A stretch of DNA of 64,000 bases from Luoshenia tenuis (GCF_014384745.1 NZ_JACRSO010000003.1:310001-374000), one strand, 5' to 3'. Numbered from the stretch's first letter, positions 8,407-17,128 are shown. Made by a program: numbers and translations. The notes: a model not told the origin generated them from the sequence alone.

Positions 8407-10230
8407 ATGAAACAAGCCCGAAAGAGCAGCTTTCGCCGGAACTTTGGCGATTTAAGAGGCATGCTGGCCCTGACCCGCGGCAACCGCCTGCAATACCTGT
8501 GGGCGATCATCAGCGTGGGCGTAGCCAGTCTGATGGGGTATGCCATGCCGCTGATCGTACGGGTCACGGTGGACAGCGTGATCGACACCCAGCCCTTTGA
8601 CCTGCCGCAAACCTTGGTGAACTGGATCGAAATGGCCGGCGGGCGGGAGGCCTGGCGGCAGAACCTGTGGGTCAGCGCGGTCATACTGGTGGCCATGGCG
8701 CTGATCGGCGGGCTATTTACCTATTTCCGCGGCCGGTACACGGCCAAAGCGTCGGAAGGGATCGCCCAGCGCCTGCGGGACCGGCTTTACGGCCACCTGC
8801 AGACCCTCTCTTACGATTATCACGTCAAGGCCGAGACGGGAGACCTGATCCAGCGGTGCACCTCGGATGTGGAGACCATACGCCGCTTTTTGGCGGTGCA
8901 GGTGATCGAGCTGGTGCGGGGCGTATTTATGGTGGGCATCGCCGTGGCGATCCTGCTGCCGATCAGCCCCAAGCTGACGGGGATATCCCTTATCATGGTG
9001 CCGCCTATGTTCCTGTTCTCGCTGATCTATTTTGTAAAGGTGCAGCAGCGCTTTCGCCGGGCGGACGAGGCCGAGGGCGAGATGAGCACCGTGCTCCAGG
9101 AGAATCTGACGGGGATGCGGGTGGTGCGCGCCTTTGGCCAGCAGGCCTACGAGGTGGAAAAGTTTGACCGGTACAACCGCACCAACCGGGATCTATATTA
9201 TAAACTGATGAAGCTGATGGGCTTTTACTGGGGCTTTAGCGACTACATGGGGTTTTTGCAGATCGGCATCTCGTTGACCGCGGGGGTCGCCATGACCGTC
9301 AGCGGCGAGATCACCCTGGGGTCGATGCTGGTGTTTACCTCTTATTCCAGCATGATGCTCTGGCCGGTGCGCCAGCTGGGGCGCATCCTGGCGGATATGG
9401 GCAAGGCCATGGTCTCCTTTGAGCGGCTACAGCAGATATTGACCCAGCCTTCCGAGCCGGACGACGGGGTGCAGGACGAGCAGGCCGTGCGGGGCGACAT
9501 CGTATTTGACCACGTGTGGTTCGGCTATGAAAAGGATAAGCCGGTGCTGCGGGATGTATCCTTTACCGCTAAGGTGGGGGAGACCATTGCCATATTGGGC
9601 GCCACCGGTTCGGGCAAAAGCTCGCTGGTGCACCTTTTGCAGCGCCTGTACGATTACGATAAGGGCGAGATCACCCTGGGTGGGCGCCCGATCCGGCAGC
9701 TGAATCGCAAGTGGCTGCGCCGCCGGGTGGGCATCGTCCTGCAGGAGCCCTTCCTCTTCTCCAAGACCATACGGGAGAATATCGGCATTACCAAGCGGGG
9801 CGCGGGAGAGGACGAGATCATCGAGGCGGCGCGCATCGCCGCGGTGCACGAAGTGATCACCTCCTTTGACCAGGGGTATGAGACGCCGGTGGGCGAGCGC
9901 GGGGTCACCCTCTCGGGCGGACAGAAGCAGCGGGTGGCCATCGCCCGGATGCTGATGCAAAATGCGCCCATCCTGATCTTTGACGATTCGCTCAGCGCGG
10001 TTGACACCCAGACGGACGCCACCATACGCGCCGCACTGCAAAAACGGCGCAGGGGCGTCACGACCTTTATCATCTCCCACCGGATCAACACCCTCTCGGA
10101 GGCGGACCAGATTTTGGTGTTGGAGGAGGGGCGCATCGTCCAGCGGGGTACGCACGAAACGCTGTTGGGAGAAGAAGGGCTGTACCGGCGCATCTGGGCG
10201 CTACAAGAGGGCGCCGCGCAGGAGGCGTAA
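8407..10230 (+). CDS. ABC exporter half-transporter, degenerate-site subunit
   Basis: The protein has 607 residues: six membrane helices in the first ~330, then a nucleotide-binding domain with Walker A GATGSGKSS (about 398), signature LSGGQKQR (about 503), Walker B ILIFDDS and H-loop ISHR. The catalytic Glu after Walker B is Asp (DDS instead of DES/DEA). In heterodimeric exporters such as BmrCD and TM287/288 this marks the subunit whose Walker motifs form the non-hydrolysing site. The partner gene follows after 29 bases. The role is probably export of drugs, lipids or peptides; the substrate is unknown. A clear AGGAGGG ribosome site precedes the ATG. No dedicated regulator is adjacent. Confidence 0.9.
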   Translation: MKQARKSSFRRNFGDLRGMLALTRGNRLQYLWAIISVGVASLMGYAMPLIVRVTVDSVIDTQPFDLPQTLVNWIEMAGGREAWRQNLWVSAVILVAMALIGGLFTYFRGRYTAKASEGIAQRLRDRLYGHLQTLSYDYHVKAETGDLIQRCTSDVETIRRFLAVQVIELVRGVFMVGIAVAILLPISPKLTGISLIMVPPMFLFSLIYFVKVQQRFRRADEAEGEMSTVLQENLTGMRVVRAFGQQAYEVEKFDRYNRTNRDLYYKLMKLMGFYWGFSDYMGFLQIGISLTAGVAMTVSGEITLGSMLVFTSYSSMMLWPVRQLGRILADMGKAMVSFERLQQILTQPSEPDDGVQDEQAVRGDIVFDHVWFGYEKDKPVLRDVSFTAKVGETIAILGATGSGKSSLVHLLQRLYDYDKGEITLGGRPIRQLNRKWLRRRVGIVLQEPFLFSKTIRENIGITKRGAGEDEIIEAARIAAVHEVITSFDQGYETPVGERGVTLSGGQKQRVAIARMLMQNAPILIFDDSLSAVDTQTDATIRAALQKRRRGVTTFIISHRINTLSEADQILVLEEGRIVQRGTHETLLGEEGLYRRIWALQEGAAQEA

Positions 10231-10259
10231 GACCAATAAAATAAAGGAATTTAAAGCCT

Positions 10260-12095
10260 ATGCAAGGGTTTAAAGAAAAAGATTTTGACGAGAAGATCGG
10301 CTTTTCCATCTGGCGCAGGCTGCTCAAGTTCGCCCTGCCCTACCGGCGGGACCTGATCGCCATCATTGTGGCCATGGTGTTTACCGCGGCGGCGGATATT
10401 GCCCTGCCGCTATTGACCAAGTACGCCATCGATACCTATATCGCAAGCAATTCCCTGCAGGGGCTGCCCGGGTTTATGGCGGTGTATGCGGTGATCTTCG
10501 GCATCCAGGGGGCGCTGGTGGCGTTTTTTGTGCGCAAGGCCAGCAAGGTGGAGATGTACGTCAGCTACGATATCCGCAAAGAGGGGTTTAAGCGATTGCA
10601 GCAGCTCTCCTTCTCCTTTTACGACCATACGCCGGTGGGATATATGATGGCCCGGATGACCAGCGACGTCAACCGCTTGAGCGAGACCATCGGCTGGAGC
10701 TTAACGGATGTGGCCTGGTCCATCTGCTTTGTGCTGGGCGTGGCGGGGGCCATGCTGGCCATGAACTGGCGCCTGGCGCTGCTGGTATTGGTGGTGCTGC
10801 CGCCGCTGGCGGTGGTCAGCCTGTATTTCCAGAAAAAGATTCTGCACTATCACCGCATCATCCGCCGCACCAACAGCCGGATCACCGGGGCGTTTAACGA
10901 GGGGATCAGCGGGGCCAAGACCTCTAAGACCCTGGTGCGGGAGCAGGCCAACCTGGAGGAGTTTCAGGTGCTGACGGAGGAGATGTACCGTTCCTCGGTC
11001 AAAAGCGCCACGTTTTCGGCCATCTACATGCCCATCGTCATGGTGCTGGGCTCCATCGGCACGGCGCTGGCCTTGTGGCAGGGCGGCAATATCGCGCTGC
11101 TGACCGGGTTCGGCACGCTGGCGGCCTTTTTGAGCTATACCACTCAGTTTTTCGATCCCGTCCAGCAGCTGGCCCGCATCTTTGCCGAGCTGCAAAGCGC
11201 GCAGGCCGCGGCCGAGCGGGTGATGAACCTGGTGGAGACTCAGCCGGAGATCACCGACAGCCAGGGCGTGGAGGCCATCTACGGGGATGTGTTCGCCCCC
11301 AAGCGGGAGAACTGGGAGCCCATCAAGGGCCGCGTGACCTTCCAGCACACCGGCTTTGCCTATCAAAGCGGCGAGCGGGTGCTGGAGGATTTTAACCTGG
11401 ATGTGCGCCCGGGCGAGCGCATTGCCCTGGTGGGGGAAACGGGGGCGGGCAAGTCCACCATCGTCAACCTGCTATGCCGGTTCTATGAGCCTACGGAGGG
11501 CAAGATCCTGATCGACGGGAAGGACTACAGGGCCCGCTCGCAGCTTTGGCTGCAATCAAACCTTGGATACGTGCTGCAATCCCCCCACCTGTTCAGCGGG
11601 ACCATTGCGGACAATATCCGCTACGGCAACCGCTCGGCTTCCCTGGAACAGGTCAGGCGTGCGGCGCGGCTGGTGCACGCGGATGGATTTATCGAGGCGC
11701 TGGAGAAGGGCTACGATACCCAGGTGGGCGAAGGGGGCAATCTGCTTTCCACCGGGCAAAAACAGCTGATCTCCTTTGCCCGGGCTATCCTGCCCGATCC
11801 GCAGCTGTTCGTGCTGGATGAGGCCACTTCCTCCATCGATACCGAGACCGAGGCGTTGATTCAGCAGGCCATCTACAACGTGCTGGAGAACCGCACCAGC
11901 TTTATCGTGGCGCACCGGCTTTCCACCATCCGCTCGGCAGACCGGATACTGGTGATCGACGGGGGAAGGATCGTCGAACAGGGCAGCCATCGGGAGCTGA
12001 TGGGACAAAAGGGGCATTATTACGAGCTTTACACCCGCCAGTTCATGCAGGAGCGCCAGGACGACCTGCTGGGCGGCCGGGAGGGGGCGGGCTAA
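10260..12095 (+). CDS. ABC exporter half-transporter, catalytic-site subunit
   Basis: The protein has 611 residues with six membrane helices and a C-terminal ATPase domain: Walker A GETGAGKST (about 393), signature LSTGQKQ (about 497), Walker B FVLDEATSS with the catalytic Glu, and H-loop VAHR. The signature deviates from LSGGQ. It would complete the degenerate site on the partner's Asp-type Walker B, while the partner's perfect LSGGQ completes the active site here. The two genes are thus complementary halves of one asymmetric heterodimer. The ribosome site is weak (AAAGGAATTTAAAGCC). A bidirectional terminator ends the operon. Confidence 0.9.
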   Translation: MQGFKEKDFDEKIGFSIWRRLLKFALPYRRDLIAIIVAMVFTAAADIALPLLTKYAIDTYIASNSLQGLPGFMAVYAVIFGIQGALVAFFVRKASKVEMYVSYDIRKEGFKRLQQLSFSFYDHTPVGYMMARMTSDVNRLSETIGWSLTDVAWSICFVLGVAGAMLAMNWRLALLVLVVLPPLAVVSLYFQKKILHYHRIIRRTNSRITGAFNEGISGAKTSKTLVREQANLEEFQVLTEEMYRSSVKSATFSAIYMPIVMVLGSIGTALALWQGGNIALLTGFGTLAAFLSYTTQFFDPVQQLARIFAELQSAQAAAERVMNLVETQPEITDSQGVEAIYGDVFAPKRENWEPIKGRVTFQHTGFAYQSGERVLEDFNLDVRPGERIALVGETGAGKSTIVNLLCRFYEPTEGKILIDGKDYRARSQLWLQSNLGYVLQSPHLFSGTIADNIRYGNRSASLEQVRRAARLVHADGFIEALEKGYDTQVGEGGNLLSTGQKQLISFARAILPDPQLFVLDEATSSIDTETEALIQQAIYNVLENRTSFIVAHRLSTIRSADRILVIDGGRIVEQGSHRELMGQKGHYYELYTRQFMQERQDDLLGGREGAG

Positions 12096-12100
12096 AATAC

Positions 12101-12135
12101 AAAAGGCCCGGCAGCATACTGCCGGGCCCCCTTTG
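12101..12135. terminator. Bidirectional terminator
   Basis: GGCCCGGCAG / CTGCCGGGCC form a 10-bp stem flanked by A and T runs. It serves the ABC operon and the convergent regulator gene. Confidence 0.85.
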
Positions 12136-12351
12136 TTATGGCTTGGGTTTTTGACTCCGCCCCAAAAGATAATCTACCGTTGTATCATAAAAATCTGCCA
12201 GCTTGAGTAGTATCTGCGTGGGTATGTCATTTTCACCGGTTTCATATTTGGAATAGCCTGTCTGGGACATGCCAAGCATTTGTGCAACCTGCTTCTGGTC
12301 CAGATCCCGATCCTCCCGCAGCTCTCGGATACGTCTATACAACGTTCTCAC
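12136..12351 (-). CDS. Small XRE-family DNA-binding protein
   Basis: This 71-residue protein is essentially one Cro/C1-type helix-turn-helix (RIRELREDRDLDQKQVAQML, then SKYETGEND as recognition helix), ending in VDYLLGRS, the common tail of this family. No effector or protease domain is present. It is convergent to the ABC exporter operon and divergent from the carboxylesterase gene, with about 250 bases between; either could be its target. The start lies right after TGAGAACGTTG on the minus strand, with a weak ribosome site. Confidence 0.85.
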   Translation of the reverse strand: MRTLYRRIRELREDRDLDQKQVAQMLGMSQTGYSKYETGENDIPTQILLKLADFYDTTVDYLLGRSQKPKP

Positions 12352-12468
12352 CTCAGCGTTTTAAGATGTTTCAGGTTGTTGCAAGCGAACCTAAACAGAT
12401 TATAACCTATTCTGCGGTGGCGGATATAGCCTTTTCTCGGAAATAGAAAAAACCTTAGTTCAACTGTT

Positions 12469-12496
12469 TTGGATTTATTTGCAGGTGAAATATAAT
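12469..12496 (+). promoter_or_regulatory. Candidate promoter P1 upstream of the carboxylesterase
   Basis: TTGGAT (12469-12474), a 16-base spacer and TATAAT (12491-12496). Confidence 0.6.
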
Positions 12497-12518
12497 AGAG
12501 ATTAAGCATAGCGGCCGC

Positions 12519-12548
12519 TTTACAGGGCTTCCCCAGGCAGGGTATAAT
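12519..12548 (+). promoter_or_regulatory. Candidate promoter P2 upstream of the carboxylesterase
   Basis: TTTACA (12519-12524), an 18-base spacer and TATAAT (12543-12548), 52 bases before the start codon. It is the more likely start for the esterase transcript. Confidence 0.65.
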
Positions 12549-12599
12549 CGAGATAAAGAGGGCTAAAACGATATAGCTATCAAATAAGGGGGAGAAGAG

Positions 12600-14072
12600 A
12601 TGATCGTTGAAACGACATACGGCCGGATAGAGGGGATACGCGAGGGGCGCTTTGAAGCCTATAAAAACATACCCTTTGCCGCGCCGCCGGTGGGGCCGCT
12701 GCGCTTTAAGCCGCCCCAGCCGCCACAAAAGTGGGACGGCGTGCGGGATTGCACCCGATTTGGCCCGCGGGCCATGCAAAATCCGGCGCATCCGGATAAC
12801 GCCGGCGCGCAGATGAGCGAGGCGGACTGCCTGAACTTAAACGTTTGGACGCCTAAAGCTGATGGCGGCAGGCGCCCGGTGGTGGTGCACATCCATGGCG
12901 GCGGGCTTTGCTTTGGATGGAACAGCGAGGATTGTTTTGACGGGCAGCACTTCGTACAGGAGCGTGAGGTGGTGCTGGTGGCCATCCAGTACCGGCTGGG
13001 CATTTTGGGCTATCTGTACCTGGGCGAGTTGCTGGGGGAGGAGTATGCCCAGTCCGCCAACTGCGGACTGCTGGATCAGCTGGCCGCGCTGCGATGGATC
13101 CGCGAGAATATCGCCCGCTTTGGCGGTGATCCGGAAAACGTGACCATCATGGGCGAATCCGCGGGCGGCCGCTCGGTGGGCGGACTGCTGGCGCTGCCCG
13201 CGGCGCAGGGCCTTTTCCACAAGGCTATTTTGCAAAGCGGGGCCATCCAGTCCATCCGGGACCGGCACACGGCGTCGGTCTTGGCGCGTAAAACGCTAAA
13301 AGAGGGTTTTGGGCTGGAGAGTAAGGACGCAAGGCAGCTTTTGACCCTGCCGGCCGAGGCGATTATCGCCGGGCAGGCGCGGCTGGAGGGCGGGCTTTAC
13401 CTGCCGCACACCTTCGGGCCGGTGATCGATGGGATCAATCTGAAAGAGCCGCCCCAGGAAACTATCGCCCGCGGGGCGCTTAAGGATATTCCGGTGCTGA
13501 TCGGCTGCAACCGGGATGAGCTGCGCACCCCGGTGCAGCCGGATGACTTTACGCCGGCGTTTATCGACCATTGCCTGGCTAATTTTGGCCTTAACCGTCC
13601 GCATGTGGAGGCAGAATACCTAAAGCGGCTGGAAAGCATGGATGGGCCGGACGCCATGGCGGATATTATGACGACCTATGTTTATGGTAACCATACTCTG
13701 GCATTAGCTGCCCTTTTGGCAAAAGGGGGCAGCCCGGTATGGCTGTACCGATGGGATCACGACCAAAACAACGTACCCTTGGCCGCGCACTTTACCGAGA
13801 TGCCCTACATTTTTGATTTTGATGAAAAGGAATATCACAAGGGCTTCCCCGATACGGCGCAAAATCATGCGCTGGCCAAGAGGATGAACGCGATCTGGAA
13901 CAACTTTATCCTCAATGGCACGCCGCAGACATGTGGCATGCCCGATTGGCCGGCCTACCGTCAGGCGGGGCCAGGGGTGCGGATGCACCTGTGCGCACAG
14001 CCCTATGGCGAGGCGTTCGATCTTGCCCGGGATTTTGACCGAGAGATGCCCTATCAGGTGATCCGGCTTTGA
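12600..14072 (+). CDS. Type B carboxylesterase
   Basis: The protein has 490 residues and is a full-length alpha/beta-hydrolase of the COesterase family. It starts with the family's TTYGRIEGI segment and PFAAPPVG. EADCLNLNVWTP, the oxyanion-hole HIHGGGLCFG and the nucleophile elbow GESAGG (Ser near residue 186) follow. A CNRDE segment lies near the acid residue, and a HFTEMPYIFDF segment supplies the catalytic His. No signal peptide is seen, so it is cytosolic. It would hydrolyse small carboxylic esters such as p-nitrobenzyl or xenobiotic esters; the true substrate is unknown. The ribosome site AGGGGGAG is 9 bases from the ATG. The MBL-fold gene follows at once, suggesting a two-gene operon. 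Confidence 0.92.
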   Translation: MIVETTYGRIEGIREGRFEAYKNIPFAAPPVGPLRFKPPQPPQKWDGVRDCTRFGPRAMQNPAHPDNAGAQMSEADCLNLNVWTPKADGGRRPVVVHIHGGGLCFGWNSEDCFDGQHFVQEREVVLVAIQYRLGILGYLYLGELLGEEYAQSANCGLLDQLAALRWIRENIARFGGDPENVTIMGESAGGRSVGGLLALPAAQGLFHKAILQSGAIQSIRDRHTASVLARKTLKEGFGLESKDARQLLTLPAEAIIAGQARLEGGLYLPHTFGPVIDGINLKEPPQETIARGALKDIPVLIGCNRDELRTPVQPDDFTPAFIDHCLANFGLNRPHVEAEYLKRLESMDGPDAMADIMTTYVYGNHTLALAALLAKGGSPVWLYRWDHDQNNVPLAAHFTEMPYIFDFDEKEYHKGFPDTAQNHALAKRMNAIWNNFILNGTPQTCGMPDWPAYRQAGPGVRMHLCAQPYGEAFDLARDFDREMPYQVIRL

Positions 14073-14092
14073 CCGTTATGGAGGAGCATATA

Positions 14093-14788
14093 ATGGACGC
14101 GAACCATTATCAGGTTTTTGGGATTGGCGAAAAGAGTTGGCGGATCGACGAGGATTGGACGCGATTTTTCCTGTTCGAGGGCAGCGAAAGGGCGCTGCTG
14201 GTAGATACCGGCTTTGGCCAGGGGGATATTCGCGCCCTGGTGGAAGGGCTGACAGAACGGCCGGTGATGGTGGTCAACACCCATGCGGACTGGGATCATT
14301 GCGGGGGCAACGCGGCCTTTGCCTGCGCCTACATGCATCCGTCGGACTTCGAGCATTATCACCAATCCGATGCGGGCAGAGGCCGGCAGGCCCTGCCATT
14401 GTGGGAAGGGGACGTGATCGACCTTGGTGGCCGCTGTTTTGAGGTGATCCTGATCCCGGGGCATACGCCGGGCAGCATCGCGCTGCTGGATGCTCAGGAG
14501 CGGATCCTGCTCTCGGGCGACAGTGTGCAGGCCGGCTCGATCCACCTGTTCGGGCGCTGGCGGGATATGGACGCCTACCAGGCCAGCCTGGAAAAGCTGA
14601 TCGGCCTGCAGGCGCGGTTTGACACCATCTATCCCTCCCACGGGCCGGCGACGGTGGGGAAAGAATTGCTGCCCCGGCTGCTGGAAGGGGCGCGCAGGGC
14701 GCAGGCGGGGCAGATCAAAGGCGTCCCCTCGCCGGACCGGCCGGCGGATATTTACGATATCGGCGAGGCGGAGTTTTTATACCGTTAA
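14093..14788 (+). CDS. MBL-fold metallo-hydrolase
   Basis: The protein has 231 residues. The metallo-beta-lactamase fold motif is NTHADWDHCGG (T-H-x-D-x-D-H, so the first His-x-His is His-x-Asp), followed by GHTPGSIAL and LLSGDSV and a final PSHGP with the last His. The substrate is not predictable; related enzymes are glyoxalase II-like or lactonase-like. A TTG at 14069 is in frame and overlaps the esterase stop, but the ribosome site GGAGGAG sits 8 bases before 14093, which decides the start. It is co-transcribed with the esterase and ended by a 13-bp hairpin. Confidence 0.85.
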   Translation: MDANHYQVFGIGEKSWRIDEDWTRFFLFEGSERALLVDTGFGQGDIRALVEGLTERPVMVVNTHADWDHCGGNAAFACAYMHPSDFEHYHQSDAGRGRQALPLWEGDVIDLGGRCFEVILIPGHTPGSIALLDAQERILLSGDSVQAGSIHLFGRWRDMDAYQASLEKLIGLQARFDTIYPSHGPATVGKELLPRLLEGARRAQAGQIKGVPSPDRPADIYDIGEAEFLYR

Positions 14789-14792
14789 TCAT

Positions 14793-14822
14793 AAAAGGTG
14801 ATGGCTTAGGCCATCACCTTTT
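14793..14822. terminator. Bidirectional terminator between MBL gene and queT
   Basis: A perfect 13-bp inverted repeat (AAAAGGTGATGGC and its complement) with a 4-base loop has A and T tails that suit both strands. Confidence 0.88.
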
Positions 14823-14875
14823 AATGGTTCATATTGGGCGGACAGGCTACATAGAAATAAAGGGATCAACCAAGC

Positions 14876-15361
14876 CTATGGGTCCATGCGGAAAAGGATC
14901 TTGTCATACCGGCGCAGCAGGTATAGCAGCGGCAGGCCCAGCACATAGCAGGCTGCCAGCTGCCCCAACCCTACATAGCCCACGGTGGGCAGCATGGGGA
15001 AGCCCGTAACATAGCTGAGCATGGGCCCGACGATGGCCGCGTTAAACAGCACCGAGGGCAGCGGCACGAGAAAAGGCCAGCGGCGCAGCTTGCGCGCCGC
15101 CAGTGCAGCCAACAGCGTGGCCAGCGAGCCAAAGACGATATCCAGGATGCCGTAGCCGCCGATCAGGTTGGCCAGCAGGCAGCCTACGAATAACCCGGGC
15201 ACGGCGGCCGGGGTGAAAAAGGGCAGCACGGTCAGCGCCTCGGAAACGCGCACCTGGCCGGTGGCTGAAAAGCTGATGGGCTGCAGCGCAAGGGTAAGCG
15301 CGGCGTACAGCGCGGCGATCAGCGCTGCCTGGACGAGATAGCGTACGGATTTTTTCTGCAT
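14876..15361 (-). CDS. queT: QueT-family precursor transporter
   Basis: The protein has 161 residues and about five hydrophobic helices, with a short basic start (MQKKSVRYLVQAALIAALYA) and the pattern of the QueT family of substrate-binding (ECF S-type) membrane proteins that import queuosine precursors. The call is supported by the leader: a preQ1-I-type riboswitch and a terminator lie directly upstream. The protein would work with a shared ECF energising module, which is not in the window. The ribosome site GGGAGG precedes the ATG by 9 bases. Confidence 0.88.
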   Translation of the reverse strand: MQKKSVRYLVQAALIAALYAALTLALQPISFSATGQVRVSEALTVLPFFTPAAVPGLFVGCLLANLIGGYGILDIVFGSLATLLAALAARKLRRWPFLVPLPSVLFNAAIVGPMLSYVTGFPMLPTVGYVGLGQLAACYVLGLPLLYLLRRYDKILFRMDP

Positions 15362-15388
15362 AAAAAAGACCTCCCGCGGGCATGCAAA

Positions 15389-15416
15389 ATAAAAGGGCCT
15401 TGTTGCCAGGCCTTTT
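15389..15416 (-). terminator. Expression-platform terminator of the preQ1 riboswitch
   Basis: On the minus strand AAAAGG-CCT pairs with AGG-CCTTTT (one bulged C) and is followed by TTTTATTTT. It lies between the aptamer and queT, so ligand-induced termination is the expected mode. Confidence 0.8.
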
Positions 15417-15446
15417 ATCCCGTCCGCCCGTAAAGCGGCAGGTTTG

Positions 15447-15487
15447 CCCGTAGTTTTGTTTTAGGACAGGATGGTTACGAACTGTCC
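15447..15487 (-). promoter_or_regulatory. PreQ1-I riboswitch aptamer
   Basis: On the minus strand the stem GGACAG/CUGUCC encloses the loop UUCGUAACCAUC. An A-rich tail UAAAACAAAACUACGG follows. This is the compact H-type pseudoknot layout of preQ1-I RNAs: a UUC-starting loop, then an A-rich strand ending in CUA. Loop CGUA can pair with tail UACG. It senses the queuosine precursor preQ1 and would switch off the transporter gene downstream. Confidence 0.85.
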
Positions 15488-15587
15488 GATTGAATTTTAA
15501 GTTATTTTAACATATTTATTGCGTACAGGCAATCAATCACCGGCAATATTTTACACAATAGATATTAAGGTTGAGGCGCAGTTATGT

Positions 15588-15605
15588 TATAATAACTTTG
15601 TTATT
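15588..15605 (+). promoter_or_regulatory. -10 box with overlapping palindrome upstream of the L,D-transpeptidase gene
   Basis: TATAAT at 15588-15593 overlaps a 15-base palindrome (AATAAC-TTT-GTTATT, 15591-15605). The -35 region (TTAAGG at 17 bases) is poor, so an activator or a specific sigma factor may be involved. Confidence 0.45.
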
Positions 15606-15653
15606 GTAAAATTTTACGCGACAGATGAGAAAATAGGGGAATGGAGTAAGGGT

Positions 15654-16721
15654 ATGAAAAAAGTATCGCTACTAATGGTAATTAGTGTGATTTTGTGCTT
15701 GGCATTGCTTGCAGGCGGGTGCCAACCTGCCGTGCAGGACGCGCTGGTGCCGATGGATTCTGATGCCGCGCAGCAGAGTGCTGAACAGCGTCAGGTATCC
15801 GTACCTAAGATCAATGTGCCGGAGGGGTATGTGATGGACCCCGCGCTGCAATACATCTCGGGCGCCATGGTGCCGGCGGATTCACTCAGCCCAAACATGG
15901 TAGGCGAGAATGGAGAGCTTCTCTATAAAGTAAAGGCGGGCGCATCCGCGTCAGCTTCTGCAACAGCTACGCCCTCTGCGGCACAGGCTACGCCCAGTGC
16001 AAACCTGCCTGCGGGGTATAACGGTGGGTACCTGATCCGGGTCAACCTGAAGGGTCAGGTGGTCACCGCCTTTGCCAAGGACGATTCGGGCAACTTTACC
16101 ATCCCTGTTCGCAGCATGATCTGCTCCTCGGGCGCGGGTGGAAAGACGCCTAAGGGCACCTTTAAGACATCCGATAAGTACCGCTGGCATCTGCTTAATG
16201 GCGGCGTATACGGGCAGTATTGCACGCGGATCACGGGACATATCCTGTTCCATTCGGTTCCGTTTGCGGCGCCGCGCAACGATACGCTCAAGTGGAATAT
16301 GTATAATCAGCTGGGCAGCGCTGTATCCGCCGGATGTATCCGCTTGCGGACTATCGACGCCAAGTGGATCTATGACAACTGCCGCTCCGGGACGACGGTG
16401 GAGATCGTGGCCAGCGGCTCCTGGCCGGGCGTGCCTTCCCGTTTGAGCACGGGTAAGGTTGCCGCGGGAACCAAGTGGGATCCCACAGATCCAGACCCGA
16501 AGAATCCCAACCGGGACGAGACCATCCCGGTGGAGACGCCGACGCCGAAACCCACCCCCACGCCAGAGCCTTCGGAGGAGCCTACGCCTGTTGTGACGCC
16601 GACGCCCCCCCCGACGCCGACGCCTACCCCCACGCCTACTCCGACGCCGACGCCTACCCCGACGCCGACCCCAACGCCCACGCCTACCCCGTCTACGACG
16701 ACGGAGCAGCCTGCGGCATAG
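15654..16721 (+). CDS. L,D-transpeptidase (YkuD-type) lipoprotein with Thr-Pro tail
   Basis: The protein has 355 residues. A lipoprotein signal (about 1-22, ending in LLAGGC) is followed by a low-complexity Ser/Ala/Thr linker. The YkuD domain runs from about 125 to 265, with catalytic motifs HSVPF (His near 200) and SAGCIRL (Cys near 226), both intact. It would form 3-3 cross-links in peptidoglycan or attach proteins to it. The last ~65 residues are almost pure Thr-Pro repeats with a few acidic residues, likely a wall-spanning spacer. An in-frame GTG/ATG region upstream is open, but MKKVSLL with its GGAG site and signal peptide fixes the start at 15654. It is a single-gene transcript. Confidence 0.9.
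   Translation: MKKVSLLMVISVILCLALLAGGCQPAVQDALVPMDSDAAQQSAEQRQVSVPKINVPEGYVMDPALQYISGAMVPADSLSPNMVGENGELLYKVKAGASASASATATPSAAQATPSANLPAGYNGGYLIRVNLKGQVVTAFAKDDSGNFTIPVRSMICSSGAGGKTPKGTFKTSDKYRWHLLNGGVYGQYCTRITGHILFHSVPFAAPRNDTLKWNMYNQLGSAVSAGCIRLRTIDAKWIYDNCRSGTTVEIVASGSWPGVPSRLSTGKVAAGTKWDPTDPDPKNPNRDETIPVETPTPKPTPTPEPSEEPTPVVTPTPPPTPTPTPTPTPTPTPTPTPTPTPTPTPSTTTEQPAA
16609..16703 (+). repeat. Thr-Pro codon repeat inside the transpeptidase gene
   Basis: Tandem ACG-CC(N) codons repeat with a 6-base period. Such a tract can expand or contract in frame and so change the spacer length. Confidence 0.85.
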
Positions 16722-16743
16722 GGAAATACTGAACTGTGATGGA

Positions 16744-16780
16744 AGAAGCCAGCCTGGCAAAGGCTGGCTTCTGTTTTTTT
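16744..16780 (+). terminator. Rho-independent terminator
   Basis: A perfect 12-bp stem (AGAAGCCAGCCT and complement, loop GGCAA) is followed by seven T. Confidence 0.9.
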
Positions 16781-16841
16781 ATTTAGACCAATGCGCGGTT
16801 CAGGTATGGCGAATAGGGGTGAGAAATATCTAAAATAGGGC

Positions 16842-16870
16842 TTGCCAATCGGCATTGTGGATGCTATAAT
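16842..16870 (+). promoter_or_regulatory. Promoter of tRNA-Ala
   Basis: TTGCCA (16842-16847), a 17-base spacer and TATAAT (16865-16870), 50 bases before the tRNA. Confidence 0.88.
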
Positions 16871-16920
16871 ATTGCTTGCACCACGGATATAAAGTGGTTG
16901 TGGTAACTGAATATCGCCGT

Positions 16921-16997
16921 GGGGGTGTAGCTCAGTTGGCTAGAGCGGTTGCTTCGCATGTAACAGGCCAGCGGTTCGAATCCGCTCATCTCCACCA
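16921..16997 (+). tRNA. tRNA-Ala (anticodon CGC)
   Basis: A full cloverleaf can be drawn. The acceptor GGGGGTG pairs with CATCTCC. The D stem is GCTC/GAGC, the anticodon stem GTTGC/GTAAC with loop TTCGCAT (anticodon CGC, reading GCG), and the T arm AGCGG-TTCGAAT-CCGCT. The G3-U70 wobble that identifies alanine tRNAs is present, and CCA is encoded. It has its own promoter and terminator. Confidence 0.96.
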
Positions 16998-17000
16998 CAT

Positions 17001-17033
17001 CGCCGTAAGCTGCATTGCTTACGGCGTTTTTTT
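17001..17033 (+). terminator. Terminator of tRNA-Ala
   Basis: CGCCGTAAGC and GCTTACGGCG form a 10-bp stem followed by seven T. Confidence 0.9.
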
Positions 17034-17128
17034 ATGTTGCGCAGCATCATGGCGCAGAGTGTGGACAAAGCGACGGCATGCCGCTAGCTTATTGCGAAAA
17101 TTCAGCACCAACATTCTATAATAAGATT

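Noticed and set aside
16609..16703. Short tandem repeat that could be taken for a CRISPR-like or satellite array
   Set aside because: The 6-base period encodes Thr-Pro in the frame of the L,D-transpeptidase; there are no spacers or palindromic repeats.
16185..16760. Minus-strand Arg/Gly-rich frames opposite the Thr-Pro tail
   Set aside because: Pure shadows of the repeated ACG-CC codons, without start signals.
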